Counted from the first letter of the stretch, positions 37,125 to 52,100 are shown. The stretch is DNA of 64,000 nt from Owenia fusiformis (GCA_903813345.2 CAIIXF020000001.1:60593885-60657884), one strand, 5' to 3'. Notes: generated by a model from the sequence alone, not told the origin. Program-made: numbers and translations.

Positions 37125-40100
37125 ATGTCATACTACGCCACAAACCCTGATGCGGATGAAATGCTTGTGTGCCCGTATGAAGATTCACACATGATCTCGG
37201 CACAGAGTTATCCACAACACGTCATAGGATGTGCCAGGGTAATATAAGAAATATTATCAGCAGCATCAATCCATATATCAATTATAAAGTATTATTTATT
37301 TGTTAACAGTTTTTAAAGCACTTTGTGATTGTGTTTATCTATACTGAATTGTTAAGTTGAAGTTAGATCATATCATGTATTGTTCTACCAAAAATATCAT
37401 TTAATATTTTCTCATTCTATTAAACAAGATCATATGATATTCTTCCATTGAATTGAATAAGATCATATGATATTCTTCCATTGAATTGAATTGAATATGA
37501 TCACATGATCATGCGGTCCTAACTTCGACCGTTAATTTGAATTTTTGACCTACCGGATGTTTGAAAATCAAGGATTACGAGTTTCATACTGCGCCGTTTT
37601 TCTTCAAACTTATTCCATTCAAAGCATAACAAAAATCCCTTTCTGATGGTACATTATTCTCTTAAACAGAGTCCCTACTTCCAGCGGCATTTTGGTCCCC
37701 AGCTGTAAGAATGCCTTCTAACACCTGGGGACCAAAATGCTGCTAGAACGAGGGACTCTTTACAATAAAGCAATGCACCGACAGAAAGACAATTTTGTTT
37801 TGCTTTTAATGGTATAGGTTTGAAGAAAAACGGTGCAGTATGAGACTCGCAATCCTTAATTTTCAAGCATCTGGTAGGTCAAAAATTCAAATTAAAGGTC
37901 GAAGTTAGGACCGCGTGATGATATTCTTCCATTGAATTGAATAAGATCATATGATATTCTTCCATTGAATTGTATAAGATCATATGATATTATTCCATTG
38001 AATTGAATATGATCATATGATATTCTTCCATTACGTTGAATAAGATCATATGATATTATTCCATTGAATTGTATAAGATCATATGATATTCTTCCATTGA
38101 ATTGTATAAGATCATATGATATTATTTCATTGAATTGTATAAGATCATATGATATTATTCCATTGAATTGTATAAGATCATATGATATTCTTCCATTGAA
38201 TTGAATAAGATCATATGATATTATTTCATTGAATTGTATAAGATCATATGATATTATTTCATTGAATTGTATAAGATCATATGATATTATTCCATTGAAT
38301 TGTATAAGATCATATGATATTATTCCATTGAATTGTATAAGATCATATGATATTATTCCATTGAATTGTATAAGATCATATCCTATTCTTCCATTGAACT
38401 GAATAAGATGATATTCTTCCATTGCATTGAATAAGATCATATGATATTTTCCCATTTTATGGAATAAAACATTATCATGTTCTCTCTCTTCTATCATATT
38501 GTATGATACAATTAGTCATACCATATTTTGCAGGCATTCCCACATATCAAACTGTTGAACTGCCCATTCAATCACCGCCACAAGTTCAGAAACAAGAAGT
38601 TGTTAGATGCGCATAAAGTCCAATGCCCACACCGGGCTGTTGTGGAGAATGAAATACTTTTTGGTAGGTGAATGCTTTGTGAAAGGATTAAAAGTTTCAA
38701 TGAGTTGTTGATTATTTGCATTATTTTTAGCTTAACAAGAATTTTTTAGAATTATGTTGATTTGGCACATATATTTAATCTCTGTATTATATGTACAGTA
38801 TACTAGTGGTAAGATTGCGATTTGAATCTAATCATTTGTAAAATAATTTCTACTGTATATTGCATGCTTTACCTTGTATATCATACTATGTAACTAATTA
38901 GCTATATCTGTATATATATTAGGTCCACTAAAACTATTGTGTGATACACACAAACTTCAAATTAGTCCTCTAAAATTGTCGTGTGATACACACATACACC
39001 GAATTGGTCCACTAACTGTGGAAGTGTAAATGCTACTATGGTAAGACTTAGCCTGTGCTGTGTTTGTGAATCTGACGGCTTACTTCATCCATAACAAACT
39101 TTGCATCACGCAGAATCAAATAGTCTCGTTGATATCTTCGAGTGTCATCTGAAGTTGTGTATCGTCTTCTCACAAATTCCATATCAACATCAGAGGAGGA
39201 ACATTCAAAGTCACCCATGTGAACTTTCAACTCAGTACAGAGTGCGTATGTGAGGTGTTCCATTTTTTTCTGGATGTTCTGCCGGATTTTACGTGCCAAC
39301 ATTTTGCTCAAGGGGTTTGAATCGGCAGCCTTTTTGTGATCTTCACGGATGAGCTTTATGAAAGCTGTGATCTTTTGTATTGCTATGTAAGACTTCTGCA
39401 GACATTCCCCAGCCTAAAACAAGACATACAATTTTGTAATAATTGAAAGTTTCATGAAAGTCTAAATAAGGGGCAAAGCAAGTCATTTAGCATTGAATGT
39501 CACTGAAAAATAAAACTAATTACCAACTTATTACCAACTAATTTACAACTAATTATCAACAATTCTGCTGGCAATTGGAATTAAAGTTAAGCGTTAATTA
39601 AATCAATGATAATTATGGCCTAATTATCAGTAGCAAGTTCAACGTAAATTAACTTACAATAATGCTGATTTATGATTTTTAGTTGATAATTAAGAAATGA
39701 AATGTTTGAGGGTGATAGTAAGTGGTAAATTAAAACGTTTTTGTTCTGAAGTAGGTTATTGGTTGATAGTTAACATATAGGATGATTATAATGATAATTA
39801 GTTGTAAATTAGGCCCATGATTTAGAAATACAAACCCCCTAAATTTAATTTCAAGATGGTGGAAAAAGAAAACATGTGAGAGATATTTCTCTCATAAAAT
39901 TGAGAATTACAACGTGAATGGTGCGTATACTACCATGAAATTTGGTCAACATTATTATAAGGGTATGTAGAACATGAATACAATGTATGTTAAATCTTAT
40001 TCACACTTCTGTCTGAAATGTTTAAAATCTTTTTGAATCAGATCATATAATATTAATCCTAGAATGCAAGTTAGGTACTGTGCTCTTCTAAATAGTGATT

Positions 40101-43100
40101 GTTAGATCAAAGACATTTCAAAGCATATTTTTGATTATATCTGTTACGTCCTTATTATGTAACATTATAGTCTAATGTTTGTGTTCTGATTTTAGTTGTT
40201 GATGGCAATAATGATGTTTTCACATGCTTTTCATGAATCTTAAAAATTTGCAAAATAGAATAGCTTTAGAAAGAGGGGGAGAAACCCCAGGGTTCAAAGA
40301 TGACATACGCTTATAATGTAAATCTGTATTGAGATGACATCGTCGCTGATTGGTTTAGCGAGTCGATTGTTGATTGGTTTAAAACTAGGTCAATTTGAAA
40401 ACTTTAAAAACCAAGATGGAGGGTACGTTTTCGACAAAAGGTGTGCGAAGGAGCAAATCGTATGTCATCAATTGAATCATGGGGTTTTCCCTCCTCTTTC
40501 TGTGAAATTTCAATAGTTCAAGTTCAATGTTGTCTGTTCTGAAAGATCCAAATTAAGATGAATATTCCGTCACAAAATAGTTCAAGATGAAGCAAAAATC
40601 TCTGAGTGAAAAAGAAGCGAGTCATTTTTGAGATGTCACAAATCTGACTTAAACCTAACTTTCAACTAATTATCAATAGTAAGTTAGGTGATAATTAGAG
40701 ATTAACTTACATCAAACTTACAACTAACTTTCAACTAATTTACGTAAATAGCTCATTTGCATATTGATGGTAGTTAATCGTTAATTAAGTTGCAAATTAA
40801 GCGTTAATTAAGTTGATAATTAGCTCATTTGCATGTGAATTTTTACACCTAACTTTCAACTAATTATCAATAGTAAGTTAGGTGATAATTGGAGATGATT
40901 TTCCATAGGCTTTTTTCAATTGGGAATTCTAAAAAAATGAATGATCAATTGGTTTCCTGTCATTTGCATAATATGCCCTTGTTTACCCACAAAGGCTTTA
41001 TTGGAGGTTATAATATATTGCCTGTGTCATCTCTTGCTTGTTCACATGATCATATCTGGCAAATAACATAGATGCGAGTAGGTAGTTACCAGTTTCACCA
41101 CCAGGTGGCTCGTTCGGGTCAGATAGCATGGCGGGTATAGAAGAAAGTTCCCTTTAACTTAAATTACAACTGTTTTAGTGGTTCAATTTTCATATAACCC
41201 TTATGTATCTAATACAAGTTAAGTAAATTAAAATATGTCCAGTAAAAGAAAATGTTATCTGTCCAATACAAGAAAAGATATTTCACTTTTTGTGATTTTG
41301 TAACATGGGGTCTATGAGGAATCAACCCGAACAAGAAGTCACATTTTCAAAAAAAAGAAAATTTCAAAATTGATAAACAACTTTCGAAACCATATTTTTA
41401 GATGTACTTTTACATGTAGATTTCAAATATGACATTACTTTGACTGAATTTTGAATATTTAATGACATAAATCAAGATTGTTTCTACTCGCATCTAGTCT
41501 ATTGATTGGATGGTGTATCAATTTAATATATGCATAATGCTCATTTATCAGCCAATAGAAAAGGATGTCAACTCCTGGCAAATTGATTGGATGGTGTATC
41601 AATTTAATATATGCATAATGCTCATTTATCAGCCAATGGGAAAGGATGTCAACTCCTGGCAAATTGATTGGATGGTGTATCAATTTAATATATGCATAAT
41701 GCTCATTTATCAGCCAATGGGAAAGGATGTCAACTCCTGGCAAATTGATTGGATGGTGTATCAATTTAATATATGCATAATGCTCATTTTTTAGCCAATG
41801 GGAAAGGATGTCAACTCCTGGCAAATTGATTGGATGGTGTATCAATTTAATATGCATAATGCTCATTTTTTAGCCAATGGGAAAGGATGTCAACTCCTTA
41901 TTAAAGTCAATCTCCTCTTCTGAAGGTATCATTATTCAGTTTCTAAAGCTTACCTGATCTGTGTCTGTAGGCAAGGACTCTCTTGGTGGAAACCCTTCCA
42001 ATGCTGGATACCCAATTCTCATAAGTCTTTGAATGACCCTTCTGGTAACCAGTCCATTCTTATGCTTCAAAATATAATTTGTTAAATCTGCTTATCATAA
42101 ATACTAAAGTTTGTGCAGTTTTAATCTTGAGTAAAAACTAAAATTTAGAAATATTTTAAGAATTTTGATTGATAAATTTATTTTATTTATTTATTTTAGC
42201 ATATCTGCATATAATACAAGGTTGAAGAAATTTAATTAAGATATATTGTACATTAAGATCAGACTGTATACTTACATATACACAATCCATAACAAGTGTT
42301 AGATTCTGACTTATTAGGAAACCCATCCTGCCAAGTGCACAAAAATCAGTGTTTTCGCTAGGTGTATCAGGACATGGTTGACTCTCCCCGTGAGAGAAAC
42401 ATTGTGCTGCTGACATAGCTGCTCCCTCTGACTGTAATGCGCCACATGCCATCCAAACAACTGGAATGATTTGTTTAAATGATAATACATGTTCTATTCA
42501 TTCTTATGATGAATTTATTTATATGAAGTGAAGAAGTATGTTATTTACTTTCATTTTAGAGTAACTTAATGTGGCAGAAAAGAAAAGGAGAGTGTTACGT
42601 GTTTCAAATTCATTTGAAACTCAAAAGGGCATTCTACGTTTTCACTTTTTTGCCAGATAATCTTAAAAATCTAGAAAATTACCATGAAATAAAGTCAGGA
42701 CAACAGGTGAATTTAGAAAAAAGGTATGATGGTACATGTACTGTACATGTATTTTAAAGTGGAATGGGATAAATCATAATTTTTCCAGTAGTGTTATTAT
42801 TTATGTTCTGTCAGTGGTTGAATCAGTCATTAATTAATCAACCTAATTTTTTGACAGAAGCGTTTCAGTTTTTGTTTTGAGTCCTCATCTAGCTATTAGC
42901 ACTCAAAAATCGTTGATGATTAAAATGTGTGCCACTAGAAACTCTTGCATGTGCTTGAGGGGTCAAGTTTTGTCATCATACTACTTAAAACTTAAAATGT
43001 ATGTTTTTGAGAAATTGTGGTTTTTCCATATTGTCAAGATCAGTATTAAAACATCCACTTCCAATCCAAAGCTTGAATACATACCAATAATTGTTAAAAT

Positions 43101-46100
43101 GGCAATCGTCCCAGACCCTGCCATGGTCAGAGATTACAGTCTAATGAAATCCTCAAAAGTTGTTTTAATGCCAAATTGTCCTGTTCTTGATTTTAATGTC
43201 TTTCTTATTCTCAAATGGCTTGTTCTTCCAAAGTGCCCATAGAATTGTTCCATGTTGCCAGACTTCACCAGCCTGGCTTATATACATGCGTTTTGGGCTC
43301 ATATCCTGCAGAAACTGAGATTAGAAGGTGCGGCTTGGAATGACAGTTGCACAGAAATATATCTGAGACGAGGAAAGGAGAAAATATGACATGGAAAGTT
43401 CTTGGAATAAAGTGTGTAGAATAACTATCAGAGTTTGAGTCTCTGACATCACAAAACCAGAGAAGTTTACATTTCCTGGATTGAATTTATTTCGATACCT
43501 CAAAATAATTATATATTGATTCGATTGGTTGTTGAAATTGACATAAGGAAGTTCTGCTTCATGTCATTTGTTTGTCAGTTTGTTTGTTTACCTGTTGGCA
43601 TTTGTTTGTGAAATTATTTTTTGGATATGCAAAGGTGTTGTCCCAAAATTCTCTCGAGTATATCTACATGATTTGTTAGGTCATTACTATATTGGCCACA
43701 TTTGGGAAGGTTTGCTGTTCACCAGTCTTTCAGTCCATGTTTGTAATTAACATGACTGGGTGCCGTTATAACACTTACACATCATGGAGTTTAGCTACAT
43801 GATTTCTGAGATCATATGGGCTTGGCCACATTTGAAAACATTAACCATCCACCATTTTCCAACTGCATGTGGGTTTCTAATGACTGGATGGCAATACAAC
43901 ATTGATGAGCTTTTGGTAAGGAGGGGGTGAATACATGCCTAACAGCCTAGATATGTTAACTTTGTATTTTCAGCTCAAAGAAAGTTTGACAGTGGAACTT
44001 ATGTGAAAGGGAACACGGATGTGCCTTCGTACCACAGAGAGGTCGAATGGCATGAATCTAAAGAGAACTGGGATGATGGTATGTAGAAAGAATGTAAAGT
44101 CACATGGCCCATTGAGGGAATTTGACAAGTACAAGCTACATGTATATTCTCAATTAAAAGAATTAAAATGTGCCATTGTCTTTTGTGTTATTGTCTAATA
44201 CAACATATTATGAGACTTAGAAAATTCTAAATTCTTCATTCAGACTATTCTAATAAGCACCCATATATGAAAGAAGTATAAAATCATTAATGACTGCTAT
44301 TGCATTATTCCATATTCATCATGACATGATGAAATGATAGAAATTATGAAAAGATTCTTCAATATAGGACCTTACTCCAACTAACATACATGTGCTTGTA
44401 GAAATCCCAGAGTTTCCTCGAATGGGTGTTGACCCTGATGTTGTAAGTGGGAGGCCAATGGGAAAGCACATCTTCAAAGACACTGCAGGGTAAGTGGAAA
44501 TAAAACATGGGTTATTCATTTGAATGAGATAAACTGTGAACATAAGATAATCCAATTAATTGAGAACACACACTTGTGGTATATTAAGTTTGAATATGAT
44601 AAACATGGGCTAATTCATTTGAATGAGATAAATGTGGGGTTATATCATTCATTTGAATGAGATAAATACAAGGTTATGCATTTGAATATGACAAACTTTT
44701 GGTAATTCATTTGAATAAGATAATCAAATTATTTGAACAATATAAGCATGTGCAGCGCCGTAGCCAGGATTTGCCAAGGGGGGTCCACTTTTTGAAAAAT
44801 TCCAGGGGGGTTCACTTGTGACAATTTTGGTCCAAAAATGGCCAAAATCACTTAAAAAGTGCTCAGAATGGTGAAAACCCACTTGTGGTATAAAGGGTTA
44901 ATTAACACGAGGACTTATAGTACATTTCTCATGTCCAAATAACAGAAACATTATGAAATATTTGAAGTTGTTAGAATAGTCTGAATGAGCAATTTAGCAT
45001 TTTCTAAGAGTCTCATAATATGTTGTATTAGAAAAAATAGTGAAAGAAATTTTCAATTCATAATAAAAAAAAGAAATATAATCTTTGATATAACTCAAAT
45101 GCTAATTGACAGATATGGTATTCATTTTATATGTCGATGCCTAGGGACAAACAAGCTCTGCTCAAGAAGGAATTTTGAAGATGGCCACTAATAATCAAAA
45201 TATGTTTTGTTTGGTTGGATTTGCTTCTCCGTGGAGTTGCTGTTTTTCTAGTTGCATTTGTCATGCTTTATATATATTTTTATCTTTGTAGTTTTATAGT
45301 TAGTTGAGTTATTCTTGTATATTGTACACTGTACCGACTAAAATGTCATTGTGATGACATCAAAGAGTTAGGAACAGGAATCAGAAAACAAAAGGGTAAC
45401 TGGTAATTCAAGGTAAGGGAAATAATAAAGGCAACAGAATATGTTTTATGTGACAAATAATTATTGTTTGTGTATTTCAAGGATGACAACAAAACAGAAG
45501 AAGGAGTTCAAGGCCAACCTGATGGCCACATTTCAAGATGAACATGATGAATACAGCGAAAACACATTGTAAGTATGCTCAGGCAAACTGTTGACCTCAA
45601 CGGAGGTTAACTGTCAGAGGGGAGGGGGTTTCAATATTTTTTTAGAACTTTGTACATAGCTACCAATAGTACCTCTCTCAGGGAATGAGCTAACCACCAA
45701 TTTATTGTGAGGTCAACAGTCAAAACTACAGACATCTGAGTCTTTGACCTATCGAAACTGAGATTCTAGAATGAGGTAATGACAGCAATATATATGATTA
45801 TGGAGGGGTTTACATTTTGAATACTATTGCTTCCTGTTTCATGTAGTCAATTTGCAATTATATACATGTATGTAAATTGTTGATAGTAATATACAAAGAT
45901 CTACACAATTCAAATAACATTATTGGTCAGAAATAGACATAAATATTCTATTATGATATTTAAATTCATATTTTATTAAAAATTCAATATTGCATCCAGT
46001 ATTTATTCATTGATACAATACCTGGTCTGTACTCTTTTTATAATATTTTATTTTAGACCAGTTGGCATGGATGCCACCCCACCCGGTGGTAACACACCAA

Positions 46101-49100
46101 ATAGAGGTAACACACCAAATAGAGGTAACACACCAAATAGAGGCATCCCAAACAGAAACACTCCACCGATGTGCAATACTCCACCAAGGACCTCCACTCC
46201 AACGAGGATCTCAACTCCACCAAAGATCTCAACTCCACCGAGGACCTCAACTCATCTTGGAAAACCTGCAGTATCCCAACCTCTCAGATTACCCAAAGAC
46301 AAACCTAAGGTGCTAACAATGGCCAATCAGAGCCAAATGCAAAGAACTCTGGGTAGGAACCTGCTGTATGAAAATAATAAATCATAAATAATGGAGACAA
46401 TGTGTTATTAATTGTATGATTAAATTACTTCTAACAGTGAGTGAAATATTTTTAAAACTGATACTCTTGCTGAATACTGAATTAATATTTTTTTAATTTA
46501 TAAATTTATGTGATGTATATAGCTATGGCAGGCATAGGCCGAGGCAAAGCTCCTGGTGGCGGTGGTCAGCCTTTGGGAGCTGCACCAGCAGTTGGGGGGT
46601 TGCAATCCATGAGAGGCAATAATACCTCAAGTAAGTGCATACTTTAAACTATAAATGATGCACAGTTTTGTTTTTGTATCCAGGAATAGTACAGAAAGCC
46701 TTTAATATATGTGAAATGTTAACTGTGGAATACAATGCAAAAATATATTTCTATTGAAGTAAATACTTCATTTTCACAAGTCCTGAAGCTGTGAAGGCAA
46801 AATTGAAAGTGAAAGTCACACAGGCGTTTACCAGAAATGGAATGAAATATTTGCTTTATTATATACTCAATCTCTGACTGGATGTCATGAGTAAAGTAAG
46901 TGAGGATTTGATTTGATAAAATGTAATAGGCTTATTGCTATCAATGCTAAATTGGCCCACCTTTGGCTCATCGTATATCATTAACATACTGTCATATTCT
47001 TGGTGTTCGGTGGCTGGCATCTGTAACAAATGGTAGGTGGTGATATTTTGCATGTTAATGCCTCGTTTAAGGTTAAGAATTGGAATTGTTGTAAGAAATA
47101 AGATGTCTGAAGATCAGAATTATTTACTGTGCATCATGTTTGTTACTCCACTTTAGGTTTACAAGCAGTGACTAGAGTGTTAAATGGCAACACTGATAAG
47201 GCTGAGTCAAACAAATTTGACAGAGAAAAAGCAATCAAAAAGATCCAGAAGAAACTAAGAGAGGTATGAGATCTATACACACATTTCGTATTTTATAGTA
47301 CATTTATTGTTATATAATTGAGGACATTAGAGAACAGTACAGGAATGTGGTTGAAGTAGGAAGCATGATGGTCTATTTACACAAAAATAGTTTAATGGAA
47401 TAAGGTATACAGGGTGTCCATAAAGTGTCTTTACACAGACTTTGTATTGTAATTGTAAAGAGACGTTATGAACACCCTATATATCTTATAACTTGTCTTG
47501 TATATAGCTAGTGCTATGTTGTTTGTCATTTTGAAGTGACCCTGAATTCTTGCTTACTTTTTAACTACACATACTATAAGTGGCGAACGTATTACTTTCA
47601 TTGGTAAGATTGTTTATGATTGGTCAAATATTTTACGTTATGTTTTGCAGATTGAGAAACTAAAAGTAAAGCCTGCCTCAGAGTTGAACAGTGAAGAGGT
47701 TTGTTATGTTTTCATCAAATCATTCAATAACATGTTTATACATTCTCATAACATAAAATAGGCTTGGATGAATATGTAAAAGTTTAGCATATTTCACCTC
47801 ATCTATACTAAACTGCATTGCATGCTCCATGTAGTAATTATGAAAGATAATCAAAAATGGAGTTATTTGAGGTATTTTATAGCGATGTTAAGGTTATAAT
47901 GACAAATTTAATCTGGCGATGTATTTACAATAACCCAAAGTTACAAATCACATGATTGTACATATTAACAATGAATTTACAAGATTTGGAATAGCTCACT
48001 TATGCATTTAACAGTGTTTCCCTGTCCTAGGAATGTCACTAGATGCAGACTCACATTTTAAGATCTTTCCCACTGAATGTATTCTGTATAAGATCCCTGA
48101 TTTCATCCTGATAGTCCACACATTTGCAGCCCTTGATTTACTGGTTTTCTGGTCTATATGTTACACTGACCAGTTATATTGACTAACCATCTGATATTGT
48201 TGAATGGAATGTGCCTAAAGTTTGATATGAGGTTGTTTTAATAGAGTTGCTATGTTGTTCAATTACTTGCTGCTGCTGCCAATCCACTCTCAGGGCTGGC
48301 AGGTTTGAATGAAATCAACAGGAAAAAGTAGCTGACCAGCATTCCAAACACCTGGAAATGAATACATTTGTTGATTGATTGATTGATATAATATAATATG
48401 GCATTTCATTATTGACGTTTTTTATATAATTTTGTATTATCTTATCATTTTAGTCACTCTAAGATTTTCTCAATAAATTATGTCTGTTTTGTATTTGCAA
48501 TAGATTTAAAATGTATCAGATATCACTGGAGACAGAAATGAGACAAAACAAAAACTGGGTTATATGTTTCCATCAAGAAAGGCATTCAGCTTGGCAAGAT
48601 AGCATTTTTCACTGAATGGAACTAGTTTTACCATCAATAAAAGAGAAAACAAAATGAAAAAATCCTAGATATTGTCATGAAGCATAATCAGCCATAAAGG
48701 TTTGCAAAACATATGAATGATGGTTCTCTCATTTTGGTATCTAACTCTGAATAAAATACATATTTAACCCTCTCATATTGTTTCATAATATTAAATATGC
48801 TAGAAACTATGAATCTAATTATACAGGGTCTCAATAATATTTCTTTACACCTGTCACAGACTTTTTATTGGAAGTTAAAAGAGACTTTATGGATAGCCTG
48901 TATTGCAAAAAAGTTTACTTAAAGGATATTGCAAGAATTGTAACTGTGGTATTCAGTAATATCACCATGGTGACGAAAAGACAACATATACTTACTGTAA
49001 GAATGGTAGGACTGTCAATAATGAAGAGACACACAACAGTCAGTCCAATTTGGTCAGGATGTCCAGATAACTTGTTAAGAAATACAGACACCTACAAATA

Positions 49101-52100
49101 AATATATATTTATACATTAAATAATTGTTATGAAACATTTTAGTTCATGATTAAATGCAATGGTATAATAAACTGATATAGAAAACATTTATATTTTTAT
49201 TATTCTGGGTCTCTAGAAAGACCTGCATTTCTTTTGTATCAATCATGCTGAAGTACTTCCTAGATTAGAATAGATATTAGTATTCAATTCAAGTTAAAGA
49301 GTGTCATATGCAGTTTGAATATAAGCAGTATTTACACATACCATAGTTTGAATATGCACAAGTACAGTAAAACCTGTTAAGTGGAACACCTCTGTTGTAA
49401 GTGGAACAACTTGATAGGTGGAACAATTCAAAACACTTCAATGACCTATTGACTAATTTTAAATGAACCTCTGTAAGTGGAACACCTCCTAAGTGGAAAA
49501 CATTTTAGAGGTAAAGAATGTGGTTCACTAACACATGTTTTACTAAATCACATTTTGTCTGATGAGATTACAATGTGAACATTTTTCCTTCTCTTATATT
49601 TTTCTTTGACCTTTTCTCAATACAAAACCATGCGGCACAAATGAAATAGTTTTGAAATAACCTGGCTTTAATTATTAACTAGATCTGTTATAGATTTCAC
49701 TATTCTCATGTTTGTATTGAGTCAACCTGGAGTGTAGAATGATTGGTCAATAATGAAGTGGGAGTTCAGTACCATTCAGTCTATAGATATTATTCATTTA
49801 ACCATTACTTTTAATATATTTATCCTTAAATTTAGATTACCGTTAATTTTACACTGAGCAAAATAATTAATACAACCATGGAACATTGAGGCGTTGGATT
49901 ATGGTTTGGGATAGTTGGAGTTTGATTTCCTTATGACTAGTGTACACTTAGATGGCAGGCCTGTAGTGGGGGGGGGGGGGGTTCGATGGGTTCAAACAAA
50001 CCCTAGCTATTGTGATATTGGCCATCTTTAGGCCAAAGTTGTTAAAAGTGAACCCCCTGAAATTCTGAAATTTTTCAAAATGTAAACCCCCTTGGCAAAT
50101 CCTGTCTACAGGCCTGGATGGCTTCTTTTTCTTGCGAGGCTCTGTGACAATTTTTGGTCGTTTCTCTTTGGCACTTGAGCATACATATTCATGTTCTTGT
50201 TGACATTTGACATTTTCAGGTCTTAATGGAAAGGCCAGTTTGTAGGCAATTGAGATCTTTGATTTGAAAACACCAGATTCAAGACATTTTTTCCACGTCA
50301 TCTATTTAATGACATAAATAGGCTATTGTGAAAATTATTGTTTTACTCATTGAATGTAAATGTACTAGCATAGGGCGAATAGAACAACAGAAGAGCAAAT
50401 TGAAGTATTTTAAAAAATTATCAAAATTTAAAATACCTGGCAAATTCTTGAGCACTCAGTGTAAATTGAAAACTTGAAGGAGCTATATATATTTAATTAG
50501 TATAATACCTGCAAGACTTCTTTTTGGTTCATCTTTCCAAGGTCGAGTGAATGAACGTCATTGTAGGAGTCATGTGCCGTGTGATTTACAGTAGCACACA
50601 TCAGTAAGACCTCTATGAGGATATACATCATTACTGAAATCCAAGATATCATCGTTATCATCAGAAATAAATCTTTTTGGATTTCTTCCAAGTACATAAT
50701 GTTATAAACAATCAACAGCATCACTGCGATTGGAATACCAATGCCTATCAAGTGGTAAAGTCTGAATGCTTCATCAGCGAATCCAGCGAGCTGGCATATG
50801 TCCATGTGGCGTCTTCGATGGGTCTCGATGCTACCTTTTAAACCACCGCATTCATTCAGGCATTCTCTAAAATATTTGTTGTAATTTTTGAATTCATTGT
50901 TAAGCAGCCATGTTATGGCTATGTGAAAAAGGACTCCCATTATGCATGACATGTTGACTATTGTCCCAGTTATACATACCAATACAAACTTTGCAATAAA
51001 CATATCATCTTCATTCCTCTCAAATGGTATTAAGAGTACATCGAAAACAGTGTGGTTAAACTGAACATAGGCAATAAATGAAAAGTTAATAATAACTAAT
51101 GTCCATGAAAATAAAAGTCCAATTTTTATCAGGTATTTGAATTTTCTTAGCGTTTCTTCAGAGTCTCGTCTGTAAAGTGTTTCCCATTTGTAGATGAACC
51201 CAGGGAGCCTTTCTGGCTTTGCCCAACATTTGTAAGTAATCACACATGTTATACCACAACTTATATGCCACATCATGATCATTATCTTTGTCAACAGCCC
51301 TGGCCCAAATTCATTATCTCGCATAAATGTCAACAAGAGTTTTCCAATGTTCAGCCATTGGATGACGATTAAGGCAATGCTCCAGATGCGCGAAGGAGTA
51401 AAATTACCAATTTCTTCAAGGTCGCCTTTCGCATTTTTCACCCCCCATTGTCGTTCATGGTATAGCCCACACAGCTTTAGGGTCCATAGTAATGGCTTCA
51501 TTTCTTGGAAAAGACTACTTCTATGGAATATATCTTTATTGTTATTCAGATCATAATGTTCTACCATCTCAAGGTCGTTGTCATCATAGTCTTCCAAAGT
51601 GTTTGTAGCGTCTGCTGGTGCAACTTGCACATTGAACACGCTCATCTCTGATCACGCTTCCTTTTAATTGCTGTCCTGCGTAATTGAACTCTTTATCATG
51701 CAGTGGAAACAGATTTACAATAAGAAAGCTCAAATATTTAGCTAAATCCGATGTTTTGATTTTTAATGTATTTCTGTGGCATATAACACTGCTTTCTTTT
51801 AAATAATCCAGTACTATTGTGCTTAAATTATGGGATTTTATACTTTGTAATGTTGTGTGTTATACTGTATTATACCAGTTTTCTTTATTTTATTATCATT
51901 GGTATATTTCCTTTCAATCTTCCCATATAACTGAACCATATTCTGTTATGAGAGAAATGTCCATATCCTTGTACCACTTCAACGATTATGGTAATTTCGT
52001 TAATGACCCACTAGATTATTTATGTCTAAATCATGTAACATTTATGTAAAATTTGACGTCAGTCCTGGTATGCAATTCTAATTATTTCTTTGAATGATGT

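Noticed and set aside
28737-37238. Joining the exon at 28737-28845 directly to the CHHC finger exon
   Set aside because: The phase-1 donor joined to either acceptor (37081 or 37105) puts the finger exon in a wrong frame with an early stop.
37892-38497. 201-codon minus-strand ORF with an 11-residue repeat (ISYDLIQFNGI)
   Set aside because: It is the translation of a 33-bp minisatellite; period divisible by three keeps it open. No start context, splice sites or codon preference support coding.
41459-41866. ORFs on both strands with a 27-residue repeat
   Set aside because: Product of the 81-bp minisatellite, open on both strands for arithmetic reasons.
42877-43242. 121-codon plus-strand ORF over the cytokine-like first exon
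   Set aside because: Antisense shadow without splice or motif support; the minus strand has signal peptide, Kozak start and donor.
46053-46316. ORFs on other frames over the Pro/Thr-rich exon
   Set aside because: They are frame shadows of the NTPNRG-repeat exon of the CHHC gene.
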